Source of the DNA: Brevibacillus antibioticus
GTDB taxonomy: Bacteria; Bacillota; Bacilli; Brevibacillales; Brevibacillaceae
Reading direction: 5' to 3'
Assembly (NCBI RefSeq): GCF_005217615.1
Contig: NZ_SZNK01000001.1
Coordinates: forward strand, 701,501 to 765,500
DNA: 64,000 bases
Shown: positions 16,973-25,394 of the stretch, in pieces
Position numbering within the stretch: the stretch's first letter is position 1
How the letters are laid out: each line of letters begins with the position of its first letter
Position numbers and translations under genes: made by a program
The notes under the pieces: model-generated
Seen by the model: the letters and a program-made list of their open reading frames with translations, nothing else
What the model was told of the DNA's origin: nothing
The model's database searches: none

Positions 16973-17014
16973 AAAGAGAACCATATCTAGGGAGAGATGT
17001 TGATGTCGGCGGTA

Positions 17015-17128
17015 GTTCTTAACTAAAGCAATTCCATACAAAAGGTCTTGATTCATCATTTGAAATTTTGCCATGTAGCAAGGTTTCTTTGTGCTGGATG
17101 ATAATCGGCCTTGGAATTAGTTAAGAAC
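17015..17128 (+). repeat. 114-bp long imperfect hairpin / MITE-like element
   Basis: Outer arms GTTCTTAACTAA and TTAGTTAAGAAC match perfectly over 12 bp and continue with ATTCCA/TGGAAT after a 4-nt bulge. Inner pairs include AAGG/CCTT, GATT/AATC and ATCAT/ATGAT. It could be a stable RNA fold or a small non-autonomous element; no clear target duplication flanks it. It holds no gene. Confidence 0.6.
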
Positions 17129-17180
17129 AACGGATATCATACAATGCCTTAGGTGAAAATCCTATCATTGCGCCCAAAAT

Positions 17181-17207
17181 CCGTGCTGTGTTCAGCGCGG
17201 TTTTTTA
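17181..17207 (+). terminator. Intrinsic terminator of the short hairpin transcript
   Basis: CCGTGCTG-tgtt-CAGCGCGG followed by TTTTTTATTT. With the promoter at 16943 it delimits a transcript of roughly 230 nt with no gene apart from the tiny ORF. Confidence 0.85.
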
Positions 17208-17241
17208 TTTGGTTGCGTTTTGTTTAGGTATCCCAAAAAAA

Positions 17242-17281
17242 GGGCGGAGAATGACATTTGTTCATTCTTCGCCCTTTTTTA
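17242..17281. terminator. Bidirectional-looking terminator just before the MutS2-like gene
   Basis: GGGCGGAGAATGA / TTCATTCTTCGCCC flanked by an A-run on the left and TTTTTTT on the right. It ends 27 bp before the start of the MutS2-like gene, so it could act as an attenuator for it. Confidence 0.8.
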
Positions 17282-17308
17282 TTTTTCATAAAAAAGGAGA
17301 AATCAGTC

Positions 17309-19318
17309 ATGAATGAAAAAGCATTGCAATGTCTCGAATACGACAAAATCAAAGAAAAGGTAATGGAATACGCCTTATCGTACGCAGGGAAAAAGCATGT
17401 AGAACAAATGAAGCCGATGGACTCTGTCAAAGTAGTGCGTAGTAAGCTGGATGAAACAGCAGAAGCCAAGAACATCCTGCAAAATGGAGCCAGTGTACCA
17501 ATTCCCGCGCTGGAAGGGATGGAGAAGATTCTTTCCCTGCTGGGGACGGGATATGTATTTGGCGTAAATGATTTTACCAATCTGTACTTGTTCCTTACGA
17601 GTTGCTCACAACTAATGAAATACATGGCGGCAAAAGCACAATTGGCGCCACGCGTAAGCACCTATGCAGCATCGATGTACGACGTCCCAAAACTGAAAAA
17701 TGAAATTGAGCAAAGCATCCGTCATGGGCAAGTTGTCGATTCTGCTAGCAAAGACTTGTTAAAGGTGCGTAAGCGCACCATCGTAATGGAAGAGCGCCTG
17801 AAAAGACAACTGGATTCCATCATGAACAAATATCGTTCAATCATGCAAGAAAATGTGATTAGTACACGTAATGGACGCTATGTCATCCCCATCAAAAAAG
17901 AACATCGCAAGCAAGTGGCTGGCAGTGTCTTAGATGAGTCGGCGAGCGGTCAAACCGTCTATATGGAGCCGTCGGAGATCAGCACAGTACAGTTCGAACT
18001 CACAGCACTCAAGGCAGAGGAAGAACGCGAAGTAACAAAAGTACTGATGCAATTGTCCGCATTCGCGGAAGAATATGCGCATGAACTTACGGTGAATGTC
18101 GAGACCGTTGGCTTGTATGACTTCCTTTTCGCAAAAGCGAAGTACGCATTGGCAATCGGAGGCGCGAATGTCGAACTAAACGAAAAAGGGATTATCGATG
18201 TCAAGGAAGCAAGGCATCCGCTACTCGGTCCGAAAATGGTGCCGCTGCATATGAAGATTGGTCGAGAGTACAAATCGCTTATTATTACAGGTCCCAATAC
18301 AGGTGGGAAAACATTGACGTTAAAAACGATCGGGCTGTTAACTATGATGGTGCAGTCAGGTTTGCTCGTACCAGTACAGGAGGGCAGTCGTTTCTCGATT
18401 TTTCGCAATATCGCGGTAGATATTGGGGATGGGCAAAGCATCGAGCAGGCGTTAAGCACGTTTTCCGCGCATATTCATAATGTCCTTGAAATCTTGCAGG
18501 TTACTGATTCCTCGACACTCGTTCTGATTGACGAGATGGCTACCGGTACAGATCCAGGAGAAGGGGTCGCCTTGTCGATTGCGATCTTGGAGGAGCTGCA
18601 CCGAAGAGGCGCTACGGTGATCGTGAATACACATTTTAACGAAATCAAAAATTTTGCCTCTGCAACCGCCGGGTTCCAAAATGCACGAATGGAATTTGAC
18701 GAGGAGACCTTGCAGCCACTGTATCGCTTGCGAATTGGAGAAGCTGGCCAGAGCTACGCATTCCTGATCGCACTGAAGCTGGGTATCCCGTCTGAGATGA
18801 TTCAGCGGTCGCGGGAAATTACTCGGAATGGATTCACGACTACCACTACGGAAAGGCTGGAACAATACCAAGACGTTGCACAGGAAGAGTATGAGGCTCC
18901 CCATTATGTGGAGACACGAATAATAGAAAAGCCAGAAGAAGTGGAAGTAGCGGTGGAAGAGGAAAGACAAGAGCATCTTCCACAGGAGATTTCCGAAAAA
19001 GCCACAGATACGCCAGCCACGCCAACGCGTGACAAACCATTTGCTGTTGGTGATTGTGTGTTCATCTCCTATCTGGGGAGAACCGGCATTGTGTTTGCTG
19101 CGGAGGATTCCAAAGGCATCGTTGGCGTCATGATTCAAAATCAGAAATATAAAATCAACAAAAAACGCCTCGTCTTGCATATTGAGGGCAAAGAACTGTA
19201 TCCGGCCGATTATGACATGGACATCGTGTTTGAGACAAAAGAGAACCGGAAGAAGCGCAAAATGATGAGTCGCAAGCATGTCGAAGGAATATCGATCGAG
19301 ACGAAGCCGGAGGGGTGA
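17309..19318 (+). CDS. MutS2-family ATPase without a recognisable Smr domain
   Basis: The 669-residue protein shows the MutS2 order: an N-terminal helical region beginning ALQCLEYDKIKEKV, a coiled-coil clamp, then the ABC-type ATPase with Walker A GPNTGGKT (about 328-335), Walker B VLIDEMATGTDPGEG (about 404) and an H-loop region VIVNTHFNE. An Ala/Glu-rich linker follows from about 530, then a KOW-like strand region (about 573-640). MutS2 proteins are usually about 780 residues and end in an Smr nuclease domain; here the end is basic and Smr-free. It probably acts on branched DNA or stalled ribosomes like MutS2. The start at 17309 follows AAAAAAGGAG. Confidence 0.85.
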   Translation: MNEKALQCLEYDKIKEKVMEYALSYAGKKHVEQMKPMDSVKVVRSKLDETAEAKNILQNGASVPIPALEGMEKILSLLGTGYVFGVNDFTNLYLFLTSCSQLMKYMAAKAQLAPRVSTYAASMYDVPKLKNEIEQSIRHGQVVDSASKDLLKVRKRTIVMEERLKRQLDSIMNKYRSIMQENVISTRNGRYVIPIKKEHRKQVAGSVLDESASGQTVYMEPSEISTVQFELTALKAEEEREVTKVLMQLSAFAEEYAHELTVNVETVGLYDFLFAKAKYALAIGGANVELNEKGIIDVKEARHPLLGPKMVPLHMKIGREYKSLIITGPNTGGKTLTLKTIGLLTMMVQSGLLVPVQEGSRFSIFRNIAVDIGDGQSIEQALSTFSAHIHNVLEILQVTDSSTLVLIDEMATGTDPGEGVALSIAILEELHRRGATVIVNTHFNEIKNFASATAGFQNARMEFDEETLQPLYRLRIGEAGQSYAFLIALKLGIPSEMIQRSREITRNGFTTTTTERLEQYQDVAQEEYEAPHYVETRIIEKPEEVEVAVEEERQEHLPQEISEKATDTPATPTRDKPFAVGDCVFISYLGRTGIVFAAEDSKGIVGVMIQNQKYKINKKRLVLHIEGKELYPADYDMDIVFETKENRKKRKMMSRKHVEGISIETKPEG

Positions 19319-19330
19319 CGAGGAACGGGC

Positions 19331-19367
19331 AAAAAGCCGATTTTCTCAAAGAGAGAATCGGCTTTTT
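19331..19367. terminator. Bidirectional terminator
   Basis: AAAAAGCCGATT-TCTC / GAGA-AATCGGCTTTTT between the MutS2-like gene and the convergent transporter gene. Confidence 0.9.
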
Positions 19368-19388
19368 GATGTTGACAGGATGAATAGG

Positions 19389-20579
19389 CTACTTGGCTGT
19401 ATGACTAACCGTCATTTGTTTACTAACAAGCACCATGATGATCGCCAATAGCAAGAAGTAGATTGGCATGGTGACGAGCGAGCCATTATGAAAATAACTC
19501 ATGCCGCTGGTGATAAGACTGACGACGATGTAGTAGCCCAAACCAAAAATAGCGCCAGCAGTTCCGAGTACATCGCTGTAGTGGACAAGGGCTAAACTCA
19601 GGCAGTTTGGAATCATCATCCCAATCCCCAGCAGAAGAATAAAGAGAGAGGCTACCATAATCGCCAGCGAGACAACGGACGGACGGACTCCATACAAAGT
19701 GAAGCTTGTGAGGCATACTGCTCCTAACGTCGTCACTAGTGAGCCGATCAGGATAATGTTTTCAGCCGGGTATTTGCTTAGAAGTTTTTTCGAGAGCATG
19801 GCTCCGATCACAGAAGCCAACGCTACGAAAATACCTAAAAACCCAAACACACCAGGAGTCATGCCGAAAAACGCAATGAAAATAAAGGGAGCTTCGGCAT
19901 AGTAACTAAACAACATGCCATTTGTCGCCCCAATTAAGAAACCAAAAGCCCAAATCCTTTTGTCCGTAACAAGTCGTTTGGCTACCGCAAGCGTGTTTAT
20001 GCTTGAAGCTGTAGACGTTTTGGTCTCAGGCAACGAGACAAACGCGTAAGCAAAAATCGCTACGCTCATCGCAATCAGCGTGAAGAAAACAGCCTGATAT
20101 CCAAACGATTGATCCACCCAACCACCGATTAAGGGGCCAATTGCAGGAGTAAAAGCGAGAGCAGCTGAAATCTGAGCAAAAACAGCATGACGCTTGGTCG
20201 TGTCAGTACTCTCTCGTAAGATGGTTTGGGTTACCACTGATCCTGCACTCGCACCGAAAGCTTGAATGAACCGGCTCCATAACAACCAGTCAGCTGAATC
20301 GGAGAGGAAGCAACCCAAGCTACCCAGGCCGTAAACGAATATTCCCCAGAGCATGGCAGGGCGTCGCCCGATAGCGTCAGAGAGTCTCCCCCAGCAAAAT
20401 ACGCCAAAGGCAAAACCGAGGAAGTAAATACTGAGTGTCAGTTGGATCGTATTGTTACTGGCATGAAGGCGATTGGCGATATCAGGTAACGAAGGTGTAT
20501 AGATCGTTTCACTAATTTGCGGAAAACCCACCAAAATGATTAACAGTAACAAAGATGGTGTTGAGATTTTTCTATTCAC
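19389..20579 (-). CDS. MFS drug-efflux transporter, Bcr/CflA type
   Basis: The 396-residue protein has twelve predicted membrane helices and Bcr/CflA features: PSLPDIANRL in the first loop, the motif-A-like GRLSDAIGRRPAMLWG (around 61-76) and FIQAFGASAGSVVTQTILRE (around 107-126) of drug:H+ antiporters. It would export a toxic compound by proton exchange; the substrate is unknown. The start is a GTG after AGGGGG. The 242 bp upstream to murB hold an inverted repeat TTGTCACC (20679-20686) / GGTGACAA (20740-20747) but no gene. Confidence 0.88.
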   Translation of the reverse strand: MNRKISTPSLLLLIILVGFPQISETIYTPSLPDIANRLHASNNTIQLTLSIYFLGFAFGVFCWGRLSDAIGRRPAMLWGIFVYGLGSLGCFLSDSADWLLWSRFIQAFGASAGSVVTQTILRESTDTTKRHAVFAQISAALAFTPAIGPLIGGWVDQSFGYQAVFFTLIAMSVAIFAYAFVSLPETKTSTASSINTLAVAKRLVTDKRIWAFGFLIGATNGMLFSYYAEAPFIFIAFFGMTPGVFGFLGIFVALASVIGAMLSKKLLSKYPAENIILIGSLVTTLGAVCLTSFTLYGVRPSVVSLAIMVASLFILLLGIGMMIPNCLSLALVHYSDVLGTAGAIFGLGYYIVVSLITSGMSYFHNGSLVTMPIYFLLLAIIMVLVSKQMTVSHTAK

Positions 20580-20821
20580 TTATACATTCCCCCTACATTC
20601 CGAAAATCTCAAACAGCGTAGGAGGGAGATTACGGGATTGGGGGTTTACATTTGATCAGTCTGGAAAATGAAAGCATATTGTCACCTTACATAAGTAATA
20701 GGGGGAAATTTTCCAATAGAATAGCATTCATTGGGAATCGGTGACAAGTCATTTTCGTCTGGTGGTTTACTCACACTTTTCTCTTTTCCCTCGATGTAGG
20801 GATGACCTCCCTTTTTTATAT

Positions 20822-21733
20822 TTACTGTTCTCCTACGATCACAACCTCAGGAACAAGGTGAATGCCTGATTGGCTGTGAACTTTTTCCTGAATCTGCCTC
20901 ATGAGTGTCCATACATCAAGTGCGGTGGCATTGCCGGTATTCATAATAAAATTGGCATGTTTGCTCGATACCTGCGCGCCTCCGTACCGCATGCCCTTTA
21001 ATCCAGCATCTTCAATGAGCTTGGCAGCAAAATGGCCCGGAGGATTTCTGAATACACTACCTGCACAGTCAAACGGCAGAGGCTGTGTTTTTAAACGTCT
21101 TTCTTTATAGTGGTTCCACTGGAGCTTGATGCTGTCGCTGTCGCGCGGGGTCAGCTCAAAAATCGCTTCCGTGATAATGACATCCACATCTTGCAAGGAA
21201 GAGTGGCGATAAGAAAAATCCAAATCTGCAGCAACCAGCGAGCGAATGGCTCCCGTTTGCGTGATCACTTCAGTTGAATGGAAAATGTCTGCTATATCCG
21301 ATCCGTTCGCGCCTGCATTCATATACACAGCGCCGCCGACAGACCCGGGTATTCCACCTGCGAACTCCAATCCACTGAGCCTGTGCTTGTTTGCCAACGC
21401 TGCAAGCTTGATCAAGGAGTAGCCAGCCCCAGCGTAAATCTGATTGCCCAAGATTCGGGCATAGTCCAAAGCCTTGTGTAATGTAATGACCGCGCCGCGA
21501 TACCCCTTGTCTGTGACTAAAAGGTTGGAGCCCTTTCCGATCACCATCCATGGGACATGATGTTCATTCAGTATTTGTATGACCATGATCAGTTGGGATT
21601 TACTGCTCGGTGTAATCAGTAAATCCGCAGGTCCGCCAATTTTCCAGGTAGTATGTGCCGCTAAAGGCTCCTGATAAGTCACTTCGACCTGTCGTTTACG
21701 GAGAAGGGAGAATACAGGTTTCATTCGTTTCAC
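20822..21733 (-). CDS. murB: UDP-N-acetylenolpyruvoylglucosamine reductase
   Basis: MurB reduces UDP-GlcNAc-enolpyruvate to UDP-MurNAc with NADPH, the second committed step of peptidoglycan synthesis. The 303-residue protein has the FAD-binding signatures TTWKIGGPADLLI (28-40), IGKGSNLLVTDKGYRGAVI (61-79) and GLEFAGGIPGSVGGAVYMNAG (121-141), and the C-terminal FDCAGSVFRNPPG with the usual Ser. It has the length of the short Bacillus-type MurB. The start is GTG 21733 or ATG 21724. It is a stand-alone copy outside a mur/dcw cluster. Confidence 0.95.
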   Translation of the reverse strand: MKRMKPVFSLLRKRQVEVTYQEPLAAHTTWKIGGPADLLITPSSKSQLIMVIQILNEHHVPWMVIGKGSNLLVTDKGYRGAVITLHKALDYARILGNQIYAGAGYSLIKLAALANKHRLSGLEFAGGIPGSVGGAVYMNAGANGSDIADIFHSTEVITQTGAIRSLVAADLDFSYRHSSLQDVDVIITEAIFELTPRDSDSIKLQWNHYKERRLKTQPLPFDCAGSVFRNPPGHFAAKLIEDAGLKGMRYGGAQVSSKHANFIMNTGNATALDVWTLMRQIQEKVHSQSGIHLVPEVVIVGEQ

Positions 21734-21944
21734 CTATCCTTCTTGGAAAAAAACACCTTGCACTACAAACACAGTATATGCACTGTTTTATATATATTCA
21801 ACTAAAATGTTTAATAAATGACTGTTGCGTAGGTTTTGTGCTGAACAAAGAGTGTCACTTTATAAACATGTTTGTTGAATTAGTTATACAAAGGACATAT
21901 ACTGTGAGCGTATCGTTCTTTTCCAATAAAGGGGCGAAGAGAAA

Positions 21945-22580
21945 ATGGAGAGATATAGACACCTATCAACACGTGAATACATTCTATTGTTGCTGAAAAG
22001 GGAAGGGGAGCTCAGCACAAAGGATTTGCAAAACAGGCTGGAGCTCACAAAGGTAGCTGTCAGCAGGCAAATGATCCACTTGGAAAAAGATGGTTTTGTT
22101 GTGTGCCGAGTAGGTCGTCAAAAAGCAGGCAGACCGATGCACTACTACTCGTTGACAGAGAAAGGTAATGAACAATTTCCGAATGATTACGGGCAATTAG
22201 CCGTGGATTTGATGGAGCATATCGTGCTGGCAGACGGGGAAGACCGAGTGGATCAATTTTTCGCAAGACAGCAAGAGAAGATTATCCAGATATACGAGGG
22301 GCAAATGGAAGGAAAAGAGTTATCTGAAAGGGTGGCAGAGATGGCAAGCATCCAAGATGACAACGGATTTATGGCGAGATGGGAACAGGTCGGTGATGCG
22401 GAATTTGTGATCACGCAGTACAATTGCCCCTATTTTAAAGTAGCAGATCGATATCAAATGATCTGTGCAAGAGAGCTTGATTGTTACCGAGCGTTACTGC
22501 AGACGAGCGTAGAACGGACAGAATGTGTGGCAATCGGCGGGAAGAAATGTGTCTATCAGATCCGTTCTACGCAATCGTAG
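21945..22580 (+). CDS. SufR-like winged-helix regulator with a C-terminal cysteine cluster
   Basis: The 211-residue protein begins with a winged helix-turn-helix (about 5-70: LSTREYILLLLKREGELSTKDLQNRL, then KVAVSRQMIHLEKDGFV). The C-terminal part holds five cysteines, including C-X12-C and C-X13-C pairs, as expected for a SufR/DeoR-type Fe-S cluster sensor. It is followed at 54 bp by the APH-type kinase gene, which it may control. Cluster binding is inferred from the cysteine pattern alone. Confidence 0.75.
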   Translation: MERYRHLSTREYILLLLKREGELSTKDLQNRLELTKVAVSRQMIHLEKDGFVVCRVGRQKAGRPMHYYSLTEKGNEQFPNDYGQLAVDLMEHIVLADGEDRVDQFFARQQEKIIQIYEGQMEGKELSERVAEMASIQDDNGFMARWEQVGDAEFVITQYNCPYFKVADRYQMICARELDCYRALLQTSVERTECVAIGGKKCVYQIRSTQS

Positions 22581-22633
22581 CTGCAAAGCATCATCACGGC
22601 AAATGAAACGACAAATGGGAGGGAATGAAAACC

Positions 22634-23551
22634 ATGACCAATTCGAATCCATGGGATGCTGACTGGGAAGTATCTGAACCAATGGCACGCGCACTCATCT
22701 TCCGTCAGTTTCCGCAGCTATCTTCTATGCCCATCAAGCTGATCGGCTATGGTTGGGATAATGTGGTCTTTCGAGTGGGGGATGAATATGTTTTCCGTTT
22801 TCCTAGGCGGAATGTAGCTGTTGAACTGATCAAAAAGGAAGGAGTGCTGCTGCCAATGCTTGCGGCATTCCTGACGATACCGTATCCGAAGCCAGTTTTT
22901 TATGGGGAACCAACCAATGACTATCCATTCCCTTTTTTGGGGTACACGTATGTACCGGGTACGTTTCCAAAAGGCTTGAGCGACGAGCAGCGTGCTTCAT
23001 CGGCAGTGGCACTTGCGACGTTTTTAAAAAGATTGCACGGGTTTCCGCTCCAACGTGCCTGCGAGAACGGGATCGAACATGATCACAGGAACCTTCTGGA
23101 CATTGCACAGAGAAAAGAAAAAATGCAGACGTTCTTGTCTACCTTAGCTGTACATATTTCTTGTGAAGATCGGGATGCGATCGCGAATTATTTAGGGCAA
23201 GTCGTGATAGACCGAATAAGTCCGCGTGAAGTGATTCTGCATGGAGACTTGCATGTGAAAAATATGCTGGTAGATGAAGCTGGGCATATATCAGGCATTA
23301 TTGACTGGGGAGATCTCAATGTGGGTCACCCGGGAGCGGATTTAAATGTGGCCTACAGTTTTTTACCGCCACAAGCCCGCCAATCGTTTTTTCTCGCGTA
23401 TGGAGAAGTGGATGAAGAGACAAAAATATTGGCCAGGATGATGGCCGTGTTCATTCCGATGCTGCTCTGGATGCAAGCCATTGATCACCATGACGAAGAA
23501 GTGGCAGAGGAAGCAAGAATGTCGATAAGGCGAGCACTCGCTGACGAATAG
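22634..23551 (+). CDS. Aminoglycoside-phosphotransferase family kinase
   Basis: The roughly 305-residue protein has the APH/choline kinase fold: a nucleotide region GYGWDNVVFRVGDEYVFRFPRR, the catalytic loop VILHGDLHVKNMLV (around 199-212) and the metal-binding IIDWGDLNVG (around 220-229). It phosphorylates a hydroxyl of a small molecule, possibly an antibiotic or a metabolite. The ATG at 22634 is 11 nt past GGGAGG; the ATG at 22625 is too close. It ends at a terminator. Confidence 0.88.
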   Translation: MTNSNPWDADWEVSEPMARALIFRQFPQLSSMPIKLIGYGWDNVVFRVGDEYVFRFPRRNVAVELIKKEGVLLPMLAAFLTIPYPKPVFYGEPTNDYPFPFLGYTYVPGTFPKGLSDEQRASSAVALATFLKRLHGFPLQRACENGIEHDHRNLLDIAQRKEKMQTFLSTLAVHISCEDRDAIANYLGQVVIDRISPREVILHGDLHVKNMLVDEAGHISGIIDWGDLNVGHPGADLNVAYSFLPPQARQSFFLAYGEVDEETKILARMMAVFIPMLLWMQAIDHHDEEVAEEARMSIRRALADE

Positions 23552-23571
23552 GGCATCGGTAAAATGTTTCA

Positions 23572-23609
23572 GGGGACAAGCGCTAAAGCTCATCCCCCGA
23601 TTTTTTTAT
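23572..23609 (+). terminator. Intrinsic terminator after the APH-like gene
   Basis: GGGGA..AGC / GCT..TCCCC with a following TTTTTTT run; it overlaps the stop of the convergent sigma-54 activator gene. Confidence 0.7.
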
Positions 23610-25069
23610 CCGATTCCTAACTCTTCCATTTTTCGATACAGGGTACTTCGCGCAATACCTAGCTTTTTGGCAGCAGCGCTGATGGACGGAGCTTGTGTGA
23701 TGGCTTGCTGGATCGTCTGTCGCTCTAATTCGCGCAATAATGGTAACGGTTCTCCAGGAGCTTCTGGCAATCCATACTGCTGCTGCCACTCGCTCGGAAG
23801 ATGGTGAGAGGTGACCCACGAATCACCGTACGCATGTAAAAAGGCTCGCTCCACGATATTGCGCAGCTCACGAATATTTCCGGGCCATGAATGCTGCTGC
23901 AAGATCGCCAGGGCAGATTCACAGATACTTGTCGGACCGCCAGCGTATTGGGTATGAAGCTGCTGGAGGAACTCGTCAGCCAAGGTTGCAATGTCTTCCT
24001 TGCGTTCGCGCAGGGATGGGATGCGTATTTGCAGGATGTTTAGCCTGTAGTAAAGGTCTGCACGAAACTGTCCATTCCGTACCTCTTCTTCAATGGAACG
24101 ATTGGTGGCAGCGATAATCCGAATGTCCAATGGCTTTTCTTCGTGAGAGCCCAATCTCGTTACTTTGCGTTCTTCGAGGACACGAAGCAAAAGAACTTGA
24201 AGCTCCATGCTCATTTCCCCAATTTCATCAAGAAAGAGCGTTCCTCCATTTGCTGCTTCAAATTTTCCCGATTGCCCTCCTTTTTTTGCTCCCGTAAAAG
24301 CTCCTTCTGTGTATCCAAATAGCTCACTGGCGATCAGTTCACGCGGAAGTGCTGCGATATTGACGGCAAGAAAAGGGCCGTCTTTTCGCGAGCTAGAGGA
24401 GTGGATAGCACGTGCCAAGACTTCTTTGCCACAGCCTGTTTCTCCGAGCAATAGCGTATTGGATAGAGATTGTGCTGCGATACGCGCTGTATGTAGTTGG
24501 GCTTGATAGAGGGGACTATTTGTATGAATCTCTGAAAACGAGTAACTGCTAGCTGTCTTTGACAAGACTGACGTGCATGGGCGAATAAGAAAGAGGCGAT
24601 ACCACGTCTTTTCCCCCAGATCGAGTTCCTCTAAGTACCAATTGGTTAAGCGTTCTTGTTCCCAATCCTCCTCGAGAACAAGGCCTTCAACTAACGAAAA
24701 TCGTTCTTGTGCCCGCTTGTTAGCAAAAAGTACGATGCGTTCGTCACTGAGTGCGATTAGGCATTCTTGGCTGTTTTCGGCCCATGCGAAAAGAAGACTC
24801 TTCCAATTGGGAACAGAATGAGAAGCATGCCTGAGAGCTGGAATCATAGGATCAGTTTGGAGGGCAGTGGAAAGGGATAGAGGAAAAAGCGGCAAAGAGT
24901 CATTGTGTAGCATACAGATAAGTGCATCCCTGATCAGAGAAAATTCGTAGGATGAAAGATTCGCAGAGGCCTGTAATTGCTGATAGAGAGAATGTAAGAC
25001 AGCATGAGAGATCGCGCGGTGATGGGAACGCTCGATTGCGGAGGGAGAATTGAAAGACGAGAGCAGCAT
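23606..25069 (-). CDS. Sigma-54-dependent transcriptional activator, probably of fmdA-fmdB
   Basis: The 487-residue protein has a poorly defined N-terminal sensing region (about 1-170, possibly PAS-like near 95-130), a central AAA+ domain with Walker A GETGCGKE (about 206), the sigma-54-contacting GAFTGA loop (about 256-261) and Walker [13 protein letters not shown], and a C-terminal Fis-type helix-turn-helix ([22 protein letters not shown]). It has no receiver domain, so a small-molecule signal is likely. It is divergent from fmdA, which has a -24/-12 promoter and a palindromic upstream site between the genes. Confidence 0.93.
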   Translation of the reverse strand: MLLSSFNSPSAIERSHHRAISHAVLHSLYQQLQASANLSSYEFSLIRDALICMLHNDSLPLFPLSLSTALQTDPMIPALRHASHSVPNWKSLLFAWAENSQECLIALSDERIVLFANKRAQERFSLVEGLVLEEDWEQERLTNWYLEELDLGEKTWYRLFLIRPCTSVLSKTASSYSFSEIHTNSPLYQAQLHTARIAAQSLSNTLLLGETGCGKEVLARAIHSSSSRKDGPFLAVNIAALPRELIASELFGYTEGAFTGAKKGGQSGKFEAANGGTLFLDEIGEMSMELQVLLLRVLEERKVTRLGSHEEKPLDIRIIAATNRSIEEEVRNGQFRADLYYRLNILQIRIPSLRERKEDIATLADEFLQQLHTQYAGGPTSICESALAILQQHSWPGNIRELRNIVERAFLHAYGDSWVTSHHLPSEWQQQYGLPEAPGEPLPLLRELERQTIQQAITQAPSISAAAKKLGIARSTLYRKMEELGIG

Positions 25070-25208
25070 GCCAGCTTCAAAAATCGTTCTCGCACCCTTT
25101 CTTGGTTATAGTTTGTTTGTTCGATCATGGGACAGGTGTCCGACAAGGAAGCAGGGAAACAAACGACACACAATGACGAAAGCGATACAAGAGTGGAGGG
25201 ACATTTCT

Positions 25209-25235
25209 GGTCAACGGCAGATCAACTGCATGACC
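25209..25235 (+). promoter_or_regulatory. Candidate upstream activating sequence for the sigma-54 activator
   Basis: Nested inverted repeat GGTCA-acg-GCAG-atcaa-CTGC-a-TGACC, about 90-120 bp upstream of the sigma-54 promoter. A second short dyad GGACA-gg-TGTCC lies at 25130-25141. Confidence 0.55.
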
Positions 25236-25326
25236 TGTTTTGCGACAAGCTCTTTGTAGTAAGTATACAGGAGAAAATAGTCAAAAGAATCGGTATCATC
25301 AAATTTTTATCGGGACCAGCAAGCAT

Positions 25327-25342
25327 TGGCATGTCATTTGCT
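25327..25342 (+). promoter_or_regulatory. Sigma-54 (-24/-12) promoter of fmdA
   Basis: TGGCATGTCATTTGCT matches TGGCAC-N5-TTGCT with the exact GG-N10-GC spacing, 53 bp before the formamidase start and opposite a sigma-54 activator gene. Confidence 0.85.
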
Positions 25343-25394
25343 TCTTTTTGTGAATGTACGGCATACGCAATTGAACAAGTGAGGGGGAAGCAGC

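Noticed and set aside
20679..20747. Inverted repeat TTGTCACC / GGTGACAA as a possible transposon end
   Set aside because: The arms are only 8 bp, no target duplication or transposase is seen; more likely an operator or chance.
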